Shown: positions 22,960 to 34,458, numbered from the stretch's first letter. The stretch: 64,000 bases of DNA from Watersipora subatra (GCF_963576615.1 NC_088717.1:52739026-52803025); one strand, 5' to 3'. The notes: generated from the letters alone by a model not told the origin. A program made the numbers and translations.

Positions 22960-23140
22960 CAGTTGATATGTTGTTTGTTGTGTTAGACAATCTCATTGTC
23001 AAGATATTTGAAGATTAAAAACAAAATTGATTGCGGTAAAAACGCTCAGGCCAAAAACACATGCCCAAAATGATTTAGCGCATGATACAACCTGTCTCTA
23101 TCTTTCGTATTCACATCGACTATTGTAAAATTAAAATTAA
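22960..23140 (+). repeat. Dispersed repeat, diverged copy
   Basis: Shares tcaagatatttgaagatta, gcggtaaaaa, gctcaggccaaaa and gcccaaaatgat with the copies near 2960, 45680 and 51990. No coding capacity. Confidence 0.45.
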
Positions 23141-25490
23141 TAAAAGTCTAGTCCTACGCGGCTCTATTGGCATATATTTTATTTTGTGTTTGCCCATGTT
23201 GGTCAAACTAAAATTTTAAATCCAGCTACAGATACATTATGACGAATGTCTCAAATGCCTCAAATAAGGGAAAATAAAAACTTGTCATATTAGCTTCCTC
23301 TAAATGATGGATAATTGTCTCAGTACTGACTACCAATTTTTCTGGTCTACAGTAAGTATGCCAAGCAAACTAAGTAGAATTAGGTTTTTGTATCATCGCA
23401 GTTACGTCGCTAACCACACAAGAAACTAGTTACTAAGTAAAATAAGCAAGCTGCGTCTTTGAAAAAAATATGTGGTGAAACCAAATGCATCCCTAAAAAG
23501 TCATGTACGTTGTATAGTCAGCGTTATTAAACCATTATTGGTTATTTGATGAAAAAATTCACTGGTCACATTTGATAGTTGATGCAAGTACTAAACAAAT
23601 GGTCGAGCTATGCAAAAGTACCTGTCAATACAGCTCTGATTACACTTCGTAAATCCATCTATTAGACAAGATTTCAGCCTGGTCTCAACGGAGCTATGAT
23701 GTATTCAATGTTCTGCAAATCATGTTTTCCATCATTTTCAACAATATTATTTTATTACATAATTTTTACAAGCCAAAAAGCTTTCATCTCAGCATAAAGC
23801 TTTTATTGAAAATATCCATCCAAGTCGTGGCCACTCACAAAGTTTTTGCTCATACAATAGGACATATTAATCACTTGCAGCAAACTCAAACAAAACATAT
23901 CATGGTTTATGCAGCACATATTCACGTCTCTCTTTCCCATTTATGGCACTTTCCGCACTGAAAAAGCTGATTCGCTGGTGGGCCCAAATAAACATCTTGT
24001 AATCAATAAACCAAATGCAATAAATATATGTCATTTATAGATATGTCGTTCTAACGCATATCTACTGGAAGCTTTCAAATTGGGAGTTAGATAGATTGCG
24101 AGTGTAATTTTAAAAATGAATAAATCTTTAACAAAAACATAAGTACGCTAAACCAACGATTCAAAGCTTTGGTTCTAGAAGTTAAAGATGTGCATAAATC
24201 AATCGATTTCTCTTACTTTCTACAACTGAGAAGTGAACATCTAAAGTCTAATCATAAATCTAATTTACTAGATAAAACTGCCAAAGAAAATTTAAAGCAA
24301 ATTATATAGCTAGGTGAAACGATAAAAAAATGATAAAACGATGATTAGTGATAGCAAAAAGTTATAATTTTATAAATTAGTAAATGTATTCATGAGTTCT
24401 AAAAGTATTACCTTTAGTATATTCACCAATTTAAGCCATTGTATAGCTAGATGCTATGGATTAAAAAGAAACTGACAAGAACTCCCTGTGCATCAGTATC
24501 TCGCATGCGTGCACAGAAAATTACATTATACTCTCAAACAAGGAAATATAATCTGAATGTAAACACAACAGTATATCTATTATATATATAACAGGAGACC
24601 CAAAGTAAAAGATAAATTTACATCCGTTCTCCTATCTTCCTCTGCAGCATAACACTGCTGACACCTGTCAGCTCTAACTATAAGCTGTCTGCCACAAATG
24701 TTGACTACCTGATGCTCAGAAAACTCAGAGTCACCTTTGCAGAAACTGGAAGCATATTAACAATTCTGTTGTGCATCAATAAAACATGTTGATAGAGTAA
24801 TTCATTAAAGTAACAATGTTAATTAATTTAGTAAATATCGATGTCAATGCGATCTAATAATAGAGTAAAATCCTTAACTTCGAGATCACAGACTATGGTT
24901 TTCACGAGTGATAGCATTTATTATGACCTATATAAAAATTTTGTGCTGATGATTGGCTAATGAAGAAATCTTATACGTATATTTATTGCTCGTGGACTCT
25001 TTTCACGTGTATTACTCGTTACGTCACGAATGAAGCACTCGCTTGAATCTGAGCTTTTTAAAAGATGGCCTCATTCAAACGCTTATATCTCTAAACAGGG
25101 TTAGCCAATAAAGACAAAAATGACATCAAATTGTAGCTGATGTTTTAGCTTTTTATTAGTCTTAATTTTGTTAAATTGACCTTTTTGACGCAACCAAGTC
25201 TTTAATGTCATGGGCACATGATATTTGTGGTAACACCATAACGAACCTTCGCTTCTTAAATAGCAAACAAGTTGGTTTGTGGAAAGTAATAAGTATAAAG
25301 TCTTTATTGAATGAATTGAGTGAATTTAAATAAAATATGTTATGAGTATTGCCAAGATAATCTGACTTCACTGACACTAATATAATATTCTTTCAAACAT
25401 AAATGTAATCCTGTTTTTTACCAAAAGCGATAAAAGTTGTTCAAACTTTCAAAATTTGAAACGACTGTATAAGACTCAACAGCTTTTATT
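23141..25490. other. No gene seen
   Basis: About 2.3 kb of AT-rich DNA. Frames of 60-79 codons at 23722 and 25171 show no motif and no convincing splice context. Confidence 0.4.
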
Positions 25491-25494
25491 CTAT

Positions 25495-25657
25495 TCATAT
25501 ATTGCATTATATTATATTGTACTATATTATATTATACTATATAACATTAAATTATATCATATAACATTAAATTATTTTATATAACATTAAATTATATTAT
25601 ATTACATTACATTATATTATATTACATTAAATTATATTATATTATATTACATTATAT
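25495..25657. repeat. AT repeat (attatattacattatatt) left of the Gypsy element
   Basis: Irregular tandem variants of attatattacatta. The same repeat resumes at 34459 on the other side of the LTR element, showing it was the insertion target. Confidence 0.8.
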
Positions 25658-26442
25658 TGTGGAGGACGGGACTATTCTAAACCTAGTCACTTATGTATAT
25701 TTCTTAACCTGTTAACATTATGCCTAGTCACTTATGTATATTTCTTAACCTGTTAACTGTTGACCATAACCTGTTGTATATGTCTTAACCTATTTCTATT
25801 TCTACTGTTATATAATACTACATTTTTGGGCCTGCTTCACAGGCCTGCTAGCACCCCATTATGCCTATTGTCTGGGCCTGCCTCACAGGCCTGATGTGAA
25901 ACAATGAATGTTATATAATTGTGGGCGGAGCAAATAGTATAAAAGGAGAAGGCATAGGCCAACTCTTTGGGATTCTGCTAACGGATTTTATACTGTCAAG
26001 ATGAAGTTATACATGTACTGATATACGCTAAATACACTATACTTATTCTTATAAACTGCCTACGTTTGATGCCTGCCTGGTTGGCATAAGGAGGATCCTT
26101 CCACCAGAACTGCTCTGGCTTCGAAACACGAACTGCTTGGGGGAGACACCTAAGGAAGGCTAGGGGTGGGCTACGTTACGATCGGACCTGATCAGGAATG
26201 CGATAGCATTGGAGATCAGGCCCTCCAGTAAGTAGTCGGGACCTAAACTAGCCAAGATAGGGTCTCGGAGAGCAGGCCGTGCTAGCCTTCCAAGTGAGCC
26301 TGAACTGCGGATACCCAGCCGCGGCCTGACCCGACCGCTAGGTGTGTCAGGCAGGCCGACGAGGGGAAGGCCCAGTGTTCAGACTGCGCTGCCTTGCTAG
26401 GAAAAGTAAAGCTGGCTCAGCTACCGGGGCCAGACCTTTACA
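25658..26442 (+). repeat. 5' LTR
   Basis: Starts TGTGGAGGACGGG and ends ACCTTTACA. The U3 part has a 41-bp tandem duplication of cctagtcacttatgtatatt and a pair of gggcctgc-tcacaggcc palindromes. A TATA box lies at 25938. The full length is matched by the 3' LTR with one substitution. Confidence 0.95.
25938..25945 (+). promoter_or_regulatory. LTR TATA box
   Basis: TATAAAAG follows gggcggagcaaatag, a GC-box-like stretch. The copy in the 3' LTR is at 33954-33961. Transcription would start about 25-30 bp downstream. Confidence 0.6.
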
Positions 26443-26443
26443 C

Positions 26444-26461
26444 TGGTGGCAGCAGTGGGAT
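26444..26461 (+). other. Primer binding site, tRNA-Leu type
   Basis: tggtggcagcagtgggat begins two bases after the LTR end. From memory, the 3' end of animal tRNA-Leu (AAG/UAG) would give TGGTGGCAGCGGTGGGAT, one mismatch; a host variant could match exactly. Confidence 0.7.
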
Positions 26462-26499
26462 ACAATCAATCCACAAAAGATAACTAGCAAGGCACAATC

Positions 26500-27477
26500 A
26501 TGGCAAGACGCACTCAAAGCGCGAGACGACCGGGAGTCCCCCAAAGGGAAGGACTAGAGGGTCTAGAGCGATTAACGAATGTGCTAGAGAGGGTGCTTGT
26601 GAACCAAGAGGCACAAAGGAATCCGGAGCCACCGGTACCCAGAGAAACATTCAAGGCTCCTGAGTACGATGGGAACGGTGATGTGGAGGCCTTCATAAGG
26701 CAGTTCAATGATGTGGCTGTCGCCAATGACTGGGGAGCCAGATCCGCCCTATTACACATTCGAGGAAGGCTGAAAGAACAGGCCAAGGAATGTGGGCATG
26801 GACATACACTACAGGCGGTGTTCAACACCCTCCGGGCAAGGTTCAGTATGACCCCCAAGGAGGCAAGGTCGGAACTGCAGGGCCTGAGGAAGGAAACCTG
26901 CACTACGTTGTTCGAGCATGCTGCTCGTATAGAAAGACTTACGAGCATTGCATTCGAGGAGTTGTCTGATCGAATGAGGGAAGAGATGGCGGTGGATACC
27001 TTCTGCGGGTCCTTGGGTAACATATACCTACAAAGACACCTTTTGGCAGTACCCACCCCCACCCTGGAGGCCGCCGTGAGAGCAGGGAATGAGTACCTAC
27101 AGATACGGCCCAAGATGACCATTCGACAGAACCATCCAGCGAGATCCGGGGTAAGGGCAGTCCAGCCGGACGAGCTCGAGCAGGCCATGGATGAGCAGGC
27201 GGAGGTAAAGCAGGCTGTAGTAGTCCGTGCTGCCCCTGACTTGTTGGGTCTACTCCTGACCACGATGGAGGATCTAAAAAAGGAAATGACCGATCTGAAG
27301 AGACAAGTCGGTCACTCACAAGGTCCCCCACAGCAAGTGACTCGGGAAAAAGGAGTAAGGAGATGCTGGGGGTGTGATCAGGCAGGCCACTGGAGGAGGA
27401 ACTGCCCCAAGAACCAACCCAGTAGCCGCACCACCCAGGGACAGAACCAGGGAAACGCCTACCGCCCGCAGCAGTAG
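26500..27477 (+). CDS. gag: Gag protein of the Gypsy element
   Basis: The 325-codon frame starts at ATG 26500, 38 bp after the primer site, and ends TAG. Residues of about 60-215 form the helical retrotransposon capsid region (VEAFIRQFNDVAVANDW, then RARFSMTPKEARSELQ). The C-terminus holds a zinc knuckle CWGCDQAGHWRRNC, a C-x2-C-x4-H-x4-C that binds RNA, in a basic, glutamine-rich tail. Gag assembles the particle that packages element RNA. This frame is intact. A frameshift signal sits eight codons before its stop and gives access to pol in the minus-one frame. Confidence 0.9.
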   Translation: MARRTQSARRPGVPQREGLEGLERLTNVLERVLVNQEAQRNPEPPVPRETFKAPEYDGNGDVEAFIRQFNDVAVANDWGARSALLHIRGRLKEQAKECGHGHTLQAVFNTLRARFSMTPKEARSELQGLRKETCTTLFEHAARIERLTSIAFEELSDRMREEMAVDTFCGSLGNIYLQRHLLAVPTPTLEAAVRAGNEYLQIRPKMTIRQNHPARSGVRAVQPDELEQAMDEQAEVKQAVVVRAAPDLLGLLLTTMEDLKKEMTDLKRQVGHSQGPPQQVTREKGVRRCWGCDQAGHWRRNCPKNQPSSRTTQGQNQGNAYRPQQ

Positions 27478-27489
27478 GGCAACCTGCTG
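27450..27489 (+). promoter_or_regulatory. Minus-one ribosomal frameshift signal between gag and pol
   Basis: The heptamer G GGA AAC (27450-27456) is in the gag frame in the exact X XXY YYZ register. It lies in the only overlap of the two frames: pol frame open from 27426, gag stop at 27475. After a 7-nt spacer, GCCC (27464-27467) can pair with GGGC (27477-27480), and the loop word CAGCAG (27469-27474) with CTGCTG (27484-27489), an H-type pseudoknot. A longer simple hairpin using GGGC at 27499-27502 is an alternative. G GGA AAC is a known retroviral slippery sequence. Confidence 0.7.
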
Positions 27490-30400
27490 GCTGCAATAGG
27501 GCGCCAAGAACCAATAATTACAAAAAGGTGAGAGGGGCAGGCCGAAGGAAGGCGGAGGTGGACCCGGAAGGCTGGTCCTACCCCGCGAATTCGGTAGCTA
27601 TCACGCAGAGGCCTCCGGTAGGGAAGGTTCCCACCTACAACCACTACCAGAGCTTAGAAGGCCTAGCTGAAGACGAAGAGGACATGGAGATGGATCCTCG
27701 AGTATCGCCGCAGGAGGCCCGACAGGCCCAGAGGCGGTATGTCTGCCAAACCCAAAGGCAAGCTAGACAAAAAGCGACATCAGGAAATGTCGGTAGTCTA
27801 GAGGAAGGTACAATCGGGAAAAGCTACTCCAAAAGATCTGGACCGCGAAGGTCGGAACAGAGAGCCGATCCAGCACCAGCTGGAGCTCTCGAAAGACCTA
27901 AGCGCAGATCGGGAAAGAGGGGGAAGTTAATCTCGAGCGAACGCTTCCAGGAACCAGGACGACCTAGGTCGGGGGAAAAAGGCCCAGCCGGCGCTGATCC
28001 TTCCCAGAGATTTGGACAGGGTAGATTGGGAGCGAGAGCCAGTTCATCTGGAGCTGAGCTTCTCCAGAGATCTATACCCTCCAGATCGGGAGTGGAAGAG
28101 GAACCAGCTATGGTGGAGCAATTCCAGAGACCAGGAGGTCGCAGATCCAGGAACGGGTAGGGCTGGGATCGAGCCTACTGCCCCCCAGGATCAGGAGTAG
28201 AGGAAGGACGGGAATCGAATCAAGTCGACCCGTTCCGGGGTGGAGACCCAGGCCAACGCCTGAGTCCGGTGTCGGGTCCGACAGGCCGGTACGGGGAGAG
28301 CACAAGGCCAGCTGCTCCCGAGGAAAACCTGGCGGACCAGCTCGATGAGAGTCCACCACCGGACAGGCCTCGGCGTCTGCCACGAAAAAGATATTCCAAA
28401 GGGGCGCCCAACGACACCTGCAAAAGAAATGAGTTACCAAGAATCGGAGCCTTGGAAAAGCCCCACAAATCTAGCTACTTCTTGCCCGGAAAAATTGAGA
28501 GACAGGACCTGCTCTTTCTCATAGATACCGGCTGCAATACGAACCTGTTGTCAAAGAAGGTGTTCGACCAAATACCAGCCCGGATTAGAGATCAACTGGA
28601 GGAAAATGACCGATACGGTCTGATGGCAGACGGGAGTAAGCTCCAATTCTACGGACTAATCCGACTAACCGGGAGAGTCCGCGATGTACCGATCGAGGAG
28701 AACTTCATTGTGAGCCAAATCAGTGAGGACGCCATCCTGGGGATGCCCTTCCTGATCTCACACCAATGTCACATGGACTTCGACCAACCCGTCATCTCCA
28801 TCGGGGACAGAAGACTCTCCTGTACCGATAGATACGGCAGACTGATGGTGTCGAAGGTACACACCTGGAAGAAGGTCATCATTCCACCATTGTCTGAAGT
28901 AACGGTGGCGGGAAGGATATCAGCCCGAAATTACGTACCTGTAGGCGTAATAGAGGGAGCCGACCCGCACCTTCCGGTGGCACGTAGCCTGAATCAGCCC
29001 GGAGACCAGGGCGCCGTGGCCGTGCAATGTCTAAACCCGAGTAACCACCCCATCGAATTGGCGGCTGGACAAGTGATAGGCTTGTACACTGCCATCGGGG
29101 CAGAAGATGTGCAGGCCGAACCCTGGACAGAACCAAAAAACTTCAACACCGAAGTAACTGGAGTAGGGTGTACAGCTGTATACGCTGGGAAAGTAGTGCC
29201 CGAACATCTAGTCGAGCTCTACGATCAGGCCGTCCGGGGTTGCTCGCACGACCAGGAAAGGCGGAAGTTGGCCGCCCTGCTGGCTAAATACCAGAATGTC
29301 TTCAGTAAGTACGAGGGCGATGTGGGGCGGACCGATCTGGTAAAACACAGTATCCCGCTGATAGAAGGAGCCAGGCCCATTAGACAACCTCCCCATAGGT
29401 TGGGGCCCCTTAAGGAGGCAGAGGCGGACAGACAGGTGACCGACCTATTGGAAAAAGGCCTGATCGAACCTGCCAATGGGGCCTGGAGCTCACCAGTGGT
29501 GATGGTTCGGAAGAAGGACGGCGGGTGGCGGTTCTGCGTGGACTACCGGCGACTAAATGCCATCACACAACAGGACGCCTATCCAATCCCAAGAATCGAT
29601 GAGAGCCTGGACGCCCTGGCCGGGAGTCGATTCTTTAGCACACTAGACCTGACCAGCGGATACTGGCAAGTGCCAATGGACCAGGAAGCCCAGGAAAGAT
29701 CTGCTTTCACCACCCGAAGTGGGCTATGGAAATGGAAAGTGCTGCCGTTCGGACTAACATCGGCTCCCGCCACCTTTCAGAGGTTGATGGAATCTGTGTT
29801 GCAAGGACTCCACTGGAAGACTCTCTTGCTCTACCTGGACGACATTATCGTCATCGCCCCCGACTTTGAAACGCACCTGGCTCGCCTGGAAGAAGTCTTC
29901 CGGAGGCTGGCAACGGCCAGGTTGAAGCTAAAGCCCTCGAAGTGTGAACTCCTTCAGGAGAAGGTGAGATATCTCGGACATGTGGTGAGCCCGCAAGGAG
30001 TATCCACTGACCCGGAGAAGATCAAGGCGGTGGCAGAATGGCGAATTCCACAGAATGTCAAACAGTTACAAGCATTTTTGGGGACGACTGGATACTATCG
30101 ACAGTATCTGAAGGACTATGCCACTATCGCCAAGCCACTCACTGTTCTTACAGGAAAAGGGAAAGCCTGGCAGTGGGGCAACGAGGAGCAAGCGGCATTC
30201 GAGACACTCCGACGGGGGTTGGTCACGGCACCGGTCCTGGGTTATCCCAACCCCGGGAACCAGTATATCTTGGATACCGATGCTAGTAACGTGGGAGTGG
30301 GGGCGGTGTTGTCTCAGAACCAGAATGGTAGGGAGACAGTAGTAGCGTACTACAGTAAAACGCTCAGCCCCGCAGAACAGAATTACTGTGTCACCCGTAA

Positions 30401-31001
30401 GGAACTGTTAGCGGTGGTAAAGGCCGTAAAACACTTTCGACCTTATTTATATGGACAACGCTTCCTACTCAGAACGGACCATGCCTCCTTGAGATGGTTG
30501 TGCCAACGAAGGGAACCGTCGGCTCAGGTGGCCCGGTGGTTGGAGATCCTGTCGGAGTTCACCTATCAACTGGAACACCGACCCGGGGCCAAACATGGGA
30601 ACGCCGACGGTTTGAGTCGGCAAGCCTGCCCGGAGGACTGCCGGCAATGCACCCGCATAGAAGAGAGAGACGGAGGTCCAAGTAAGCAGGCTATGATGAA
30701 GGGAGACCCTAACAAGGTGGCCGCAATCAAATTGCCCGGAGAGCGGAACTTCCGTCAATTGGTACAAAGCCAGATGGAAGGGAACCAGGCCATGGCCCGA
30801 ATGTACTGGGCTGTAAAAAATGACCAGGAATTGACGGAGGAAGAACTGACATTGGGAAACAATGAGCTCCGAATCTTACACAGAAGGCGAGAAGCCATGC
30901 GGCTATCAACCAACGGTGTCCTGGAGATCCGGCTAATAACGAACGGCCACTCTCGATGGTGCACCCTATGCCCCCGAGCAGACCGAAACCGGGTCATCTG
31001 A
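27457..31001 (+). pseudogene. pol: pol part 1: linker, protease, reverse transcriptase, RNase H (two stops)
   Basis: Read in the minus-one frame after gag. A linker (to about 28200) contains about six degenerate repeats of roughly 21 residues around QRP-x3-RSG-x-EE, interrupted by TAG at 28158. Protease: LIDTGCNTNLL, active-site DTG at 28524-28532. Reverse transcriptase: WRFCVDYRRLNAIT, LPFGLTSAPATFQ and YLDD at 29832-29843, the catalytic pair. RNase H: LDTDASNVGVGAVLSQ near 30272, TDHASLRWL and HGNADGLSR near 30610, holding acidic active-site residues. The start of the integrase region is cut by TGA at 30999, after which the same frame stays open to 31259. Apart from the stops all key residues are present. 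The stops could be recent mutations, sequencing errors, or (TAG, less likely) readthrough sites. Confidence 0.85.
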
Positions 31002-33025
31002 GAAACTCATCGGCTGGCCCATGCAGGGGTGCACAAGACAACGAAGAGAGTCCTACTAAATTGGTACTGGCCGGGCCTTAGTGCAGACATACGTCGCCTG
31101 ATCAAGACGTGCGAGGTCTGCCAGGTAGCCAAAACCGGGGGAACCACGCCACCAAGAGCCGGCACCGACTCTACGCCGGGCGACCTTGGCAGAAGTTGGC
31201 AGTGGATCTGGTGGGACCGATGCCAGAGACTGAGAAGGGGAACAAGTGGATTCTCGTGATCAGTGATCACTTTTCAAGATGGCAGGACGCCATAGCCATT
31301 CCGGATGCAACTGCCCCGGTAGTGGCCACGACCCTGGATGAGAGGGTATTCTGCTACTTTGGCCTGCCGGAGGAGTTGCATTCGGACCAGGGAGCCCAGT
31401 TTGAATCTAAACTCATGAGCGAGTTGTGTAAGTTATGGAATGTAACCAAGACACGGACTACCCCATACCACCCTCAAGGAAATGGAATCGTAGAGCGAAA
31501 CAACCGTAGCCTGGGAGACTCGTTGAGGGCCCTACTTCTCCGCCGGGGACCAACAGAATGGGACCTGTTGTTACCCCAAATTATGAGGGCGTTTCGGGCC
31601 ACACCTCACTCCGCCACCGGAGAAACTGCGAACTTCATGATGATGGGCAGGGAGCTGCGTCTGCCCGACCAGCTATCCGAACCAGTAGCCACGGACAACC
31701 AAGCCATCCAGCCCTACGTGTTGGAGTTGGCCGGCCGGCTAGAAGAAACTCACGAGATTCTCCGGGAGCGCCAGATGAAAGTAAGGGTAGAGGATGAGGA
31801 AGAGCCGCCCCTGTTTGAAGTGGGAGATTTGGTGTTGTTGGTGAATAAGCGGCGAAGGAGGGGTGAAAACCCCAAACTCCAACCCAAATACGTGGGGCCG
31901 TACACGGTCACCAAGCGTCACTCTAATAATACCTATCAAGTAGAACGGCAGGGTCAGGTGTCCGTTCAGAACGAGGAACGCCTGAAGCCCTATATTGCAT
32001 GCCCAGAAGCAGATGGTAGGACCCCAGCCACCAGGGAACCGGCTCGTCGCCCCAACATGAGAGGAGCTACCGGCAATAGGAGAAATAGAGAAGAACCGAT
32101 CGAGTTGTTGCCTACCCTGGAGTTCCATGCGAGAGAACCCGTTTTCCAACCACCCCTGCAGCCAAGGGACAGGGACCCTCTTTCCGCACCCAGTAAGGGG
32201 GAAACGTTCCGGAGGCGACTACTGGAAGCCCTGACGGAGGAGGAGCATCCCCTTCCCGTGGATAACAGTATTGAGGAGGAGCCCGGACGCACAGACCTCT
32301 CGGAGTTAGGACAAGATGACCTGGGAGCCGAGTCCGATTCCATGGCCCCCCTCGATCTTCACAGGCCGGGTGGACAGGAAGAGGAAACGACTATAGAACC
32401 ACAGGTCCCTGCAGAGACTGAACAGGCAGAACCGACCCCCACCATGAACTCTAGACCGGTTCCGACCGGGGGAGAGACGCAGGTGGATACGGAGCCCACT
32501 GGAACCGACAGACCCGTGGAGTTGAGAAGAGATGGGAGGCCCCGAAGAACTACGAGACCACCCATCCGGTATGGGCAGGCGGTGTGTCACCAGGTCGAAC
32601 CCGAGAAGAAAGAGGAAGAACAGTGCCGATACTCGGAAGAGATTAGAAACACACAGGAAAACAGAGAAAGGTACGAGATACTGAGAGCAAGAGTGGAGGA
32701 CATCGAAAAGTCTCTCGAAGGGGGCAGTGTTAGCCTCGACAAAGAAGGGGAATTACAGTACCAAGCGTTGAGGGACTCCATGGAAGAGTTAGAGGCAACA
32801 TTGACCACCAATAGCCAGAACCCGGCCAAACGAAAGGACTCTCCCAGGAACGTTTGGTATACGCCCGAATCCTATAAAAAGATGGAGGCTGCAGAGGACA
32901 AAAAAAGGGAGAGTGTCGATTATGTGGATTCCAGAATAGAGAAAGCCGGGTGGTGCGACGCCACATCAGACAACACTTCTGGCGATTTTGGTGCAAATGC
33001 CAGAAGAATTCTTCTTCATTTTTCT
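31002..33025 (+). pseudogene. pol: pol part 2: integrase and start of long C-terminal tail (frame change inside)
   Basis: The zinc-binding N-terminus (THRLAHAGVHKTTK, NWYWPGL, CEVCQ) is in the frame of the upstream part, right after the TGA. The catalytic core is one frame back, so a base has been lost near 31165-31185. Core acidic residues: D at 31205-31207 (AVDLVGP), D at 31385-31387 (HSDQGAQF) and E at 31493-31495 (GNGIVERNN), spacing D-x35-E for the last two. The GPY/F module (KYVGPYTV near 31890) follows. Integrase inserts the DNA copy into host DNA. After about 31980 comes an unusual acidic, proline-rich tail with a probable coiled coil near 32630-32810 (ENRERYEILRARVEDIEKSL). Confidence 0.85.
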
Positions 33026-33612
33026 CCATCTATAAGCACCAACGGACGGAGGAAGACATCAAGAATCACCCGCGCGTGGTTTTTCAGGTGGACGAAGAGT
33101 CTTTTCAGGAGTTCTGCGAATACATCGGGTGGGAAAACCGCCCTCCTTTCGGCACCTGCATGCCGGTCAAAGATGGGAAAGGATGGACGGCAAAGAGAAA
33201 AATAGAAACCACAAAACCAACGATTGCCACAGAACCAGGGGCAGATATTCCAAACCTGACAGCCAGAGTACAAAATCGCCAGGATACCAAAGGCAGGGAG
33301 GAACCAAGTCGATCCTTCCTCTCGGGATACACTATTCCAAAAAAGATAAAACGAGGAGATACTCAACAAGAAGAGCCAATATTGGAAATCCATGCCAGCA
33401 CGGCGGATAAGGAGGGAATAGTGGAGGAACCAATCACAAAGGTACACAGGCCAACCAGCGGAGAGAAAAAGCCTCACCACTCCAACAAGAGGGAAGTCTA
33501 TCTCCGCCGGGCCGACCGTGAGGAAAAGGAGTACCGGCGATATCAAAGCTTAGCCCGAGCTAGCTACCAAGAGGTACAGCGTTTACGTAACTGTGCAAAC
33601 CAATATCGCTAG
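33026..33612 (+). pseudogene. Distal C-terminal tail of the Gypsy polyprotein, shifted frame
   Basis: Near 33020-33040, at a short T run (catttttctcc), the plausible coding frame steps back by one. It reads on as KHQRTEEDIKNHP, RVVFQVDEESFQEFCEYIGW and ends RNCANQYR, TAG at 33610. It is hydrophilic and basic, with no signal peptide or membrane segment, so it is not an envelope protein. With the preceding tail, about 540 residues follow the integrase GPY/F module, much longer than usual. Function unknown. Whether the frame change is a lesion or real cannot be told here. Confidence 0.5.
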
Positions 33613-33657
33613 ACATCTATGACTCCACCTCGGGTAAATTGTTGACCCCAGGCCAAA

Positions 33658-33673
33658 CAATTGGGGGGGAGTG
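33658..33673 (+). other. Polypurine tract before the 3' LTR
   Basis: The run ggggggga at 33663-33670 ends three bases before the LTR start TGTGGAGG, the usual place for plus-strand DNA priming. Confidence 0.7.
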
Positions 33674-34458
33674 TGTGGAGGACGGGACTATTCTAAACCT
33701 AGTCACTTATGTATATTTCTTAACCTGTTAACATTATGCCTAGTCACTTATGTATATTTCTTAACCTGTTAACTGTTGACCATAACCTGTTGTATATGTC
33801 TTAACCTATTTCTATTTCTACTGTTATATAATACTACATTTTTGGGCCTGCTTCACAGGCCTGCTAGCACCCCATTATGCCTATTGTCTGGGCCTGCCTC
33901 ACAGGCCTGATGTGAAACAATGAATGTTATATAATTGTGGGCGGAGCAAATAGTATAAAAGGAGAAGGCATAGGCCAACTCTTTGGGATTCTGCTAACGG
34001 ATTTTATACTGTCAAGATGAAGTTATACATGTACTGATATACGCTAAATACACTATACTTATTCTTATAAACTGCCTACGTTTGATGCCTGCCTGGTTGG
34101 CATAAGGAGGATCCTTCCACCAGAACTGCTTTGGCTTCGAAACACGAACTGCTTGGGGGAGACACCTAAGGAAGGCTAGGGGTGGGCTACGTTACGATCG
34201 GACCTGATCAGGAATGCGATAGCATTGGAGATCAGGCCCTCCAGTAAGTAGTCGGGACCTAAACTAGCCAAGATAGGGTCTCGGAGAGCAGGCCGTGCTA
34301 GCCTTCCAAGTGAGCCTGAACTGCGGATACCCAGCCGCGGCCTGACCCGACCGCTAGGTGTGTCAGGCAGGCCGACGAGGGGAAGGCCCAGTGTTCAGAC
34401 TGCGCTGCCTTGCTAGGAAAAGTAAAGCTGGCTCAGCTACCGGGGCCAGACCTTTACA
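33674..34458 (+). repeat. 3' LTR
   Basis: Same 785 bp as the 5' LTR with one substitution at 34131. It is followed directly by ATAT and the interrupted AT repeat. Confidence 0.95.

Larger units (their letters stand above)
25658..34458 (+). mobile_element. Ty3/Gypsy LTR retrotransposon, 8.8 kb, recent but frame-broken
   Basis: Two 785-bp LTRs (25658-26442 and 33674-34458) differ at one base (c at 26115, t at 34131). A 4-bp duplication ATAT flanks the element, though in AT-rich target DNA this is weak. It contains a tRNA-Leu-type primer site, gag with a CCHC knuckle, protease, reverse transcriptase, RNase H, integrase and a purine tract. The order protease-RT-RNaseH-integrase and the GPY/F module after the integrase core place it in Ty3/Gypsy (Metaviridae). 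It is visibly more GC-rich than the flanks. The pol region carries in-frame stops at 28158 (TAG) and 30999 (TGA) and minus-one frame changes near 31170 and 33025, so as written it cannot make a full polyprotein. There is no clear envelope gene. Confidence 0.95.

Noticed and set aside
25495..25657. Centromeric-type satellite flanking the Gypsy element
   Set aside because: The AT repeat is short (about 330 bp including the right part) and irregular, an ordinary AT-rich simple repeat.
26342..26557. 71-codon frame across the end of the LTR and the primer site
   Set aside because: It overlaps the primer binding site and the gag start, and a copy also opens in the 3' LTR. It is an incidental frame.
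31109..31190. Second programmed frameshift inside the integrase
   Set aside because: No X XXY YYZ heptamer is in register in the overlap. A one-base loss is the simpler explanation.
33026..33612. Envelope-like third gene of the Gypsy element
   Set aside because: No signal peptide, membrane segment, furin-type site or fusion-peptide-like stretch. It is better explained as a continued polyprotein tail in a shifted frame.
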